A DNA stretch of 64,000 bases from Norana najaformis. Taxonomy: Eukaryota; Annelida; Clitellata; Crassiclitellata; Hormogastridae. The notes below the pieces were generated by a model. The model searched no databases. It was not told the origin of the DNA and saw only the letters and a list, made by a program, of their open reading frames with translations. The stretch lies in the NCBI GenBank assembly GCA_964023275.1, contig OZ029917.1:29712005-29776004 (forward strand), written 5' to 3'. Every line of letters starts with the position of its first letter. The first letter of the stretch is position 1. Shown here piece by piece: positions 58,454-64,000 of this stretch. Position numbers and translations under genes: made by a program.

Positions 58454-59299
58454 TTAGTCCAACATTATTACGTCATCATCGTCCTCAGCATCTGCGTCAA
58501 GCGGGACCATCGGGCGCACTTCTGCACGGGGACCGGAACCACGCTGCCGTAGTCCTAGGAAGACGCTGCGGATCGCCCAATCAGGAAGTCGAGGAAAATG
58601 CCCCGAAGATGCCACGACAAACTGCTTTTCAGAGAAGATGAGGGCTGATGGGAAGGCACTGCAAACCATCGCAGCCAGGTCGTGCTTAAGGTCCTCAGGG
58701 GTTGGACCCACAGTCAGCCACTCGTCCAAGAACCGGATAAGACTATCGTCTGGTTCCGGCAGGTCCAGGTCCAGTGGAACGGCCATGTCCTGCTCCTCCA
58801 TGGGGAGCAGATCGGTGCCAGGGAGCGAGTCGGGCGGCACGTCCACCTCAGGAAGCCCGACGCTCGCAAACGAGGTGTTGTCCAGAAGGCGAAGAATGTC
58901 CGGCCCCAGTTCTTGTAGGTCCAGTTCCGATGGAAAGGCGAAGTCTAGTTCCTCCACAGGGAACGAATCGACGCCAGGGAGCGAGTCGGGAGGCATGTCC
59001 ACTCCCGGAAGCCCGACGCTCGCAGACGAAACTTCGTCCAGAAGGCGAAGAACATCACCACTCGACATGTCAGTGGAAGGAGACGAAAGGCCGAACGCCG
59101 TCAGAGTCTCGTCAGGAGAGGAGATGCTGGGACGAGAAGGCTCGACGAGGGAACTGGTACCAACGCGAACGGTGCATACGTTTGATGCTACAGGTTCATG
59201 CTGTCGACGGGAATGTCTACGCAATGAGCTTCTCGCCGAATCACCCGTAAACAAGGTTCCGCACTCGTTGCATTGCAGAACGAGAGGTCTTTCCGCCAT
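58454..59299 (-). CDS. Extra Gypsy ORF: zinc-finger acidic-repeat protein, about 281 aa
   Basis: Open reading frame between integrase and the 3' LTR, the position of env or accessory genes. I chose ATG 59299 (GCAGCCATGG, strong context) over the upstream in-frame ATG 59359. The N-terminus has one C2H2 finger, CNECGTLF...LRRHSRRQH. The middle is acidic with repeated units (ILRLLD, SVGLPGVDMPPDSLPGVD and variants). The C-terminal part has GPTPEDLKHDLAAMVCSAFP and an acidic end DADAEDDDDVIMLD. No signal peptide or membrane segment, so it is not an envelope protein. Function unknown; a nucleic-acid-binding or transcription-related role is inference. It is undamaged although the rest of the element is broken. 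Confidence 0.75.
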   Translation of the reverse strand: MAERPLVLQCNECGTLFTGDSARSSLRRHSRRQHEPVASNVCTVRVGTSSLVEPSRPSISSPDETLTAFGLSSPSTDMSSGDVLRLLDEVSSASVGLPGVDMPPDSLPGVDSFPVEELDFAFPSELDLQELGPDILRLLDNTSFASVGLPEVDVPPDSLPGTDLLPMEEQDMAVPLDLDLPEPDDSLIRFLDEWLTVGPTPEDLKHDLAAMVCSAFPSALIFSEKQFVVASSGHFPRLPDWAIRSVFLGLRQRGSGPRAEVRPMVPLDADAEDDDDVIMLD

Positions 59300-59392
59300 G
59301 GCTGCCGATAACGTACTACAGTAGTCGATGCACATGAGGCCTTTATATACAGTGTTCACTGGCTAAGGCAACATCACGCGGGCTGACCTCTG

Positions 59393-59989
59393 CTACTGAA
59401 ATCTGACTGGTTTACGGACGGCTAGTTGCGGCCGCCTCAACACTGGCTCAGGCGTCAACACCACGGGAGCCTCTGCCCTCTCTTCTATGGGGGAAGAGTC
59501 TACCCATCCCTCGTCCTGATAAGCCCGCAGTTTGTCTACGTGGGCCACGAAGGGTTTGGTCCTTGGTGACTTCTGCAGAAGATAAGTCACCAGACTCAAC
59601 TGGCGTAAAATCTCAAAGGGACCAGTGAACATCCACTGCCATTTTGGGCTGCGGCCTACGTACTTCCTCGGCATGAAGTACCACACCCAGGAACCCACAG
59701 CAAATCTAGCAGGACGAACGCGCAAATCATATGCGTGCTTTCTACGCTCAGCAGTTCTCTGTAGCTGCTTACGTACAAGTCTGTACGCGGCCTCCAGCCG
59801 CCCGACCAACTCTTCAGCGTAAGCAAAATAGGAGCTCTTTCTCTCTTCCTCATCAGGAGGTCTTCCATGTACCTCTCTTAGCCGCTGAGGCGGAAGCAAG
59901 TGGTCCATCTCGTGCACTTTAGTTGGGTCCACTGCAATTCTATTAGGTCTGACCACGTGTCCTAGGAAAAAGACCACTCTACACATCAA
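59393..59989 (-). pseudogene. Gypsy pol: RT end fused to integrase C-terminus
   Basis: Starts FFLGHVVRPNRIAVDPTKV, the RT connection, then changes at about PPQRLREVHGRPPD to the integrase C-terminal region: SYFAYAEELVGRLEAAYRLV, RKHAYDLRVRPARFAVGSWV, KYVGRSPKWQWMFTGPFEIL and HVDKLRAY. RNase H, the HHCC zinc finger and the DDE core are lost in one deletion. The rest stays open for 198 codons. Confidence 0.82.
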
Positions 59990-60039
59990 TTGGCGTTTGC
60001 TGGGTTTCGTAGAAGTTTAAGCCCCACTCTCTTAAGCAT

Positions 60040-61236
60040 TTAGAACACCAGTCTCAGCCTCTCTATGTGCTGCTCGGGCGTTCTCCCGAAAACGATCACA
60101 CCATCATGGTACACCGATAAAACAATGTCCATCAGCCTCTGGAAAGTAGCCGGTACGTTGCATAATCCAAAAGGCATCAACCGCCATTGGAAAATTCCCC
60201 TGCACGTGAATAAGGCGGTCTTGTCTGCTTCCCGCGCGCCCATCTCAACCTGGTTATGCCCACTCCTAATGTCCAGATGATGGTCAACCACTGCCCTATG
60301 TGGAAACGGTTGTCGCCCCAAGGGTTGTCTGATGGATCGGGCCTCTCCGGTTTCAATCCTATGTTTCGAAATCGAGGTAAGTCCCAGCTCCCTTTCGAGT
60401 TTGGAGAACACATCTTGACACTCACCCAGCAATTGCTTTTGTTGGCATACTAAACCTCCCTGAACCTCCTTGGAAACATCCTTTATCAGCTCTTCCACAA
60501 AAGATGGTTCCTCGCAAATCCCGCCATCCCGGTAGCTCCCTTTACTACCCTTTAATTTGACCGGGTGCAATTCTCCCACCAATTGATCCTTACAGAGCTT
60601 AGTAGGGGTCTCATTTAGATTCAACACCCGTACAGCCACTACACTGGAGTCCTCTGATACAACAACCCTTGCCAAATGCACACCTGGCTGAACCTCTTTC
60701 GCCTCTGTCATCCATGCTGGGGCGGTGAAGGATATGTTCCTATACAAGGTCTTGGCCGGTACATCACTCTGTGCTAAGGGGGATATCACTATGTCCTCGG
60801 CAACCATCACCTTGCGGCACCACGCGGAACCATCTACTTTCAATAGTTGGATGCGCTTCCTGCCGACAAACAGCGCGCCAGTGCCGAACCTCAAACGGCA
60901 CCGATGCTGCCTCAACCAGTCCATTCCTAACACGGGTTCCAGGATCTGGTCAGATACTAAGAACGAGGTGTCCAGCTCAAACCCGCGCTTAATATTAATG
61001 GGAATACAGATCTCTCCCAACACCCGGATTTCCGTGCCATTGGCGGCCAAAAGTGTGCGCCTACTAGGGTGCAAATCTAACCCCATTTCCGTGGAAAAGA
61101 GTACCAGACTCACCTCTGAGCCAGTGTCGATTAGGCACTTCTGAGATCGGCCGTGGATCATACCTCAAATGTAGATCGTGTTCCCAACCGTTCGGGTCGA
61201 CGACCTTTGCCAAGCCGTATGGTTTACGGCTGCCGC
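60040..61236 (-). pseudogene. Gypsy pol: protease and partial RT
   Basis: Same frame as gag, directly after the TAG. The aspartic protease has CLIDTGSEVSL (D-T-G) and VLGMDWLRQH. The RT begins with LGLTSISKHRIETGE and RQPLGRQPFPHRAVVDHHL, then jumps to DIRSGHNQVEMGAREADKTA and FQWRLMPFGLCNVPATFQRL. About 70 residues between are deleted. The catalytic YLDD region reads YHDGVIVFGRT, so the polymerase is inactive. Sequence after REHIERLRLVF-type end is frameshifted. Confidence 0.83.
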
Positions 61237-62361
61237 CTATTCCTCCGACTGGTCGTTGGGCACGGCGTCCTCCATTGTTGAACCCCGTAATCTTCTAGGC
61301 TGGCGACAGCGTCGGGCAAAGTGGCCTCTCTTCCCGCAGTTGTAGCAGGCTCCATCCTTCCTTGTTCTCCCTGGTGGCGTCCCGTCGTGCCCGTCGGCCT
61401 GTCTTGTTCCTTCCGAAGTCTCGTGAAGACTTCGTATTGCCGCTAGTTGTCGGTCCATCTTCATCTCCCATTTGGTCTGCCAACGCCGCTGTGTCTCTCA
61501 TTGCGCCGAAAAGAACTGTTCCAACTGGTTCTGCAGCGGACCCATCCAGTCGGCTTCTTGCGTCCCGCGGACGCGGTTGGTTGGACGTCGTCTATCGTCT
61601 GCATCCGACATCCGCTGATAGGTTTCCAGCCGCAAGGCCACACGATAGGCTTCATCGAGAGTTCTGGGTTCTTGCTCACGTACTTTTAATGCCAGTTCAC
61701 GATCACGGATAGCTTCCATGAAAGCGTCTTGCGCCACCGTCTCGGTCGTCTCGTTCGAGGGCGTCGGGTAGGCAAGCACCACTAACCGTCGGACATCATG
61801 TAGCAAGTCACCCAGAGTCTCGTTAGGCTATTGACGTCGATAATAGAGCTGGGCCCCGAAAGTTTCCGCCTGTCCTTCAGTACCGTATCTCTGCCGCAGT
61901 CTCTTGGTGAGATCCTCGTAAGTAACGTCCTGTTGGGCCGCGAAGTCCCACAGCAGCTGGGTCGCGGCTTTATCGAGTGCACAGCGCAGAAAATCGATCT
62001 TGTCCGGCGCAGTCCCCCTGTTATACTTAGCGCAAACTTCAAACTGCATCAGGAATGATTCCACGGATCCGGTTCCGTCGAATTTCCCAGGCTTCATCGG
62101 CATCTTCCGAGTTCCCGTTGCGGCGCCGTCTTCATCCCGGTGTTGTCGGGTGGACATCGTTTTGGATAAACTCCTCACCACCGCCGATGCAGGGCTGTCG
62201 AAGTCAATACCCTCCAGGAATCGGGTATGCTGACTCTGACGTCCGTCGTGCCTCTCCCTCCTTGTCTCTGGCGTTGAACTTTCCGGCTGGCGAGTAGGCG
62301 AGTCCGCCAGGTCCAACAGGGTGTATACTATCGTGTTGCACTCCGGCTCCTCAGCGTCCAT
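61237..62361 (-). pseudogene. Gypsy gag, two in-frame stops
   Basis: Structural polyprotein that packages element RNA. A single frame starts at ATG 62361 and ends at TAG 61237-61239. Contains the capsid region PMKPGKFDGTGSVESFLMQF and LRQRYGTEGQAETFGAQLYY, then LRLETYQRMSD, and a CCHC zinc knuckle CYNCGKRGHFARRC near the C-terminus. Stops at about 61828 (TAG after YYRRQ) and 61498 (TGA after FFSAQ) interrupt it without a frameshift, so two point mutations account for the damage. Confidence 0.85.
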
Positions 62362-62423
62362 ACTGGCTTCTTACAGACGATCTCTGACAGGTGAACAACT
62401 CTTGCAACCGAAGTAGACAGACG

Positions 62424-62441
62424 ACCCCACTTCTGGTACCA
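62424..62441 (-). promoter_or_regulatory. Gypsy primer-binding site
   Basis: TGGTACCAGAAGTGGGGT on the minus strand, a few bases inside the 5' LTR. It starts with the TGG that pairs with a tRNA CCA end. The tRNA was not identified. Confidence 0.6.
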
Positions 62442-62446
62442 AGTCG

Positions 62447-62919
62447 TGGCGAACGGCAGTCTGTTTTTTCCGTCGACGAGTATTCTGCAAGTCCGTCAGG
62501 TTCGGCGCCCCTAAGTCTAGCGGGAGGCTTCCTCTACTTCTCAAATGAAGGACAACAAAGTGAATCTTTGAATTTATTAATGCTCAACTCAAACGACAAC
62601 TTCAATTAACTTTGCAGATTGATCGTTCTGTAATAGTGCAAAACAGTTTGCGACAAGTCATTACATGAACGCACAATCAAACATCGGCAACAACGACAAC
62701 AACAACTGACGGCTACTCGACAACAGCCCACAGCTGCTCGACAACGACCCTCAGTAGCTGCTTGACAACCACAACCAACAGTAGCTGCGACTTTTTCTTT
62801 TTATAACCCTCAGCCTACACCGTGCTGAGCCAAAACCTGTGCTGAGCCAAGACTGTGCTGGGTTAAACCGTGCCGGGCCAAACCGTGCTGGGCTACGATC
62901 GTAGCGATGGCTTGCTACA
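62447..62919 (-). mobile_element. Gypsy 5' LTR
   Basis: Minus strand TGTAGCAAGC...CCA, about 473 bp. Five tandem units of about 15-17 bp (gtgctgggccaaacc type) at 62822-62896, TATA box TATAAAAAG at about 62797-62806 and AATAAA at about 62574-62579. The 3' edge is set by spacing to the primer-binding site, so it may move by a few bases. Confidence 0.75.
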
Positions 62920-63170
62920 GTAAGAGAGGAAGTAAGGGAGGAGAGGAAGGGGATCTTGAAGAGAAGAAGACTGTGATCACACAGAGCTGGCGGTTTGATT
63001 GTGAGGTCCAAGATGATGCAGTCGTCACAGGTGATTACAACATTAAGCCAGCCACTCAATATGTGGGTGGGTTCCGTAATGTGTTGGGTGAAGCTGGACT
63101 GGTAGAGAAGGTAGTTGAAGTGAACAGTAAGCAAGCAGCGCTTAGATAGCAAGAAAATTCAATACTGGCA
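62920..63170 (-). pseudogene. LINE endonuclease end, split by Gypsy
   Basis: The minus frame reads FTQHITEPTHILSGWLNVVI, CDDCIILDLTIKPPALCDHS, the endonuclease C-terminus with the final (S/C)DH. It ends exactly at the Gypsy 5' LTR edge and pairs with the RT half at 57135-58055. Confidence 0.7.
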
Positions 63171-63189
63171 AGCACCCTCATGCATGAAT

Positions 63190-63560
63190 TCCTATCCAGA
63201 TTTGACAGATGATGCCAAGTTCAGAGTTCCAGGACAACACCACATAAAAGATGAGGACAAATGAGACAGCCAAGAAAATCTGCAGCACTCTGCAACATTA
63301 CCATCCACCAGCACCGTGTAGATGGAAGAAGATGCAGCACCTGGATATCCCCAATATACCAGATCTGTACAGGACAGGCAATCATCAACAGCCAGCTGAC
63401 TGGTCATAGAACCTCTCCATGACTTTCTGTAAAATGCCACTCCAAAGATTCTTCTTGCTCTTTCTTCATTGAATCCAAGATTTCCCAACTGCAAATGGCA
63501 TTTATAAGTGCAAGGCTTAACACTGTCGAAATAGGAACTTTTCATCCATTATAGGTAGAA
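63190..63560 (-). repeat. Partial copy of the 789-bp retroelement
   Basis: Minus strand: gggaaatcttggattcaatg, agagcaagaagaatctttgg and a ...ctgtacagatctgg...gctgcatcttc block align with the middle of 25711-26499 and 35394-35950. Confidence 0.6.
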
Positions 63561-63781
63561 CAGTCAAAATTTTGGGTCATTCTTCCATCATTTGCATCCA
63601 AACAATGTCCATGCAGACCCTAGGAGCCTTATCTGAATATAAGAATGCAATAGCAGAGAAACCACTCAGATTGGCTTATTCTACACTATTACATCACATT
63701 ACATGATAATCAAAAAAACAGAATGTAATATAATGTTATATATGACTGAACTCATAATGGAAACTGTGTAAATCTACATAC
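63561..63781. other. Intron next to ankyrin exon
   Basis: AT-rich. Contains only the donor of exon 63782-63950 at its right edge. Confidence 0.6.
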
Positions 63782-63950
63782 CAGCTTCGTCGTCTGAATC
63801 AATTTCTTCTTGCATCATCTCAGGAAAAACGACTTCACATTTGTCATCAAAGATTGTTGCTGGTATGCTTACTTCTGTTATGCATTTCAATATATCAACA
63901 ACTGACATGTAACCCAGTTGATGAGCAATCGACAGGGCTGTCTGACCTGT
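63782..63950 (-). CDS. ank: Ankyrin gene exon: last ankyrin repeat and start of spacer
   Basis: Internal exon of an ankyrin, the adaptor that links membrane proteins to the spectrin skeleton. The translated exon contains TALSIAHQLGYMSVVDILK, which matches the last ANK repeat of animal ankyrins (human form [20 protein letters not shown]), followed by an acidic stretch ending EEIDSDDEA. On the minus strand the acceptor is ...ataatag before ACAGG, and the donor is GCTG followed by gtatgt. The length is 169 nt, entering in phase 0 and leaving one base over. The next recognised exon (51106-51492) starts in phase 0, so at least one exon between them is missing from this annotation. Earlier exons lie beyond the right edge. 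Family identity is very secure; the paralogue is unknown. Confidence 0.93.
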
Positions 63951-64000
63951 CTATTATATGATACACAGTACAGAAAATTAGCCTCTCTTTAACTTACAAC

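Larger units (their letters stand above)
58063..62919 (-). mobile_element. Gypsy-type LTR retrotransposon, internally deleted
   Basis: Minus-strand order: 5' LTR (62447-62919), primer-binding site, gag, protease-RT, integrase C-terminus, extra ORF, polypurine tract, remnant of the 3' LTR. About 4.86 kb. Most of RT, all RNase H and the integrase core are missing, and the 3' LTR is cut to about 50 bp. The two LTR starts differ by an indel of about 19 bp. Gag-protease-RT-integrase order and chromodomain-less IN end place it in Ty3/Gypsy. Confidence 0.88.

Overview
The window is animal (metazoan) genomic DNA. It reads almost entirely as introns of one ankyrin gene on the minus strand, filled with transposable elements. 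Five exons with consensus splice sites are visible: the end of the ankyrin-repeat array (63782-63950), a spacer exon (51106-51492), a pre-ZU5 exon (47258-47469) and two ZU5 exons (32224-32448 and 6510-6664). Reading phases join cleanly for the last four. The first pair does not match in phase, so at least one exon between 51.5 and 63.8 kb was not found. The ZU5 sequence looks intermediate between arthropod and vertebrate ankyrins. Together with the repeat content this suggests an invertebrate or early-branching deuterostome, but I cannot name the species.

Layout. 0-3.3 kb: LINE tails, a solo LTR carrying a 31-bp minisatellite, and an unassigned GC-rich repeat. 3.27-5.90 kb: a complete terminal-inverted-repeat (TIR) transposon with one intact 567-codon gene of no family I can name. 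This is the best candidate for something undescribed. 6.5 kb: ankyrin exon. 7-12.2 kb: a decayed Gypsy element with a LINE carrying an intact 613-codon reverse transcriptase ORF inserted in its gag. 12-17.8 kb: LINE relics and a second solo LTR. 17.99-20.34 kb: a non-autonomous hAT-like element with an 8-bp target-site duplication (TSD). 21.8-27.4 kb: an old L2/CR1-like LINE interrupted first by an almost complete RTE-like element (11-bp TSD) and then by a 789-bp non-coding retroelement (7-bp TSD). 29-31.3 kb: a piggyBac-like end, a retroelement C-terminal domain and an RTE/I-like 3' end. 34-57 kb: many L2/CR1-like LINE pieces in both orientations, a tRNA-derived SINE and a perfect 29-bp palindrome. 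58.1-62.9 kb: a Gypsy-type LTR retrotransposon with an extra zinc-finger ORF, sitting inside a LINE.

The window holds one cellular gene. The other coding sequences belong to mobile elements, most of them broken. The exceptions still open are the 567-aa TIR-element protein, the 613-aa LINE RT and the zinc-finger ORF of the Gypsy element. All family names come from recognising motifs by eye; no search was run.
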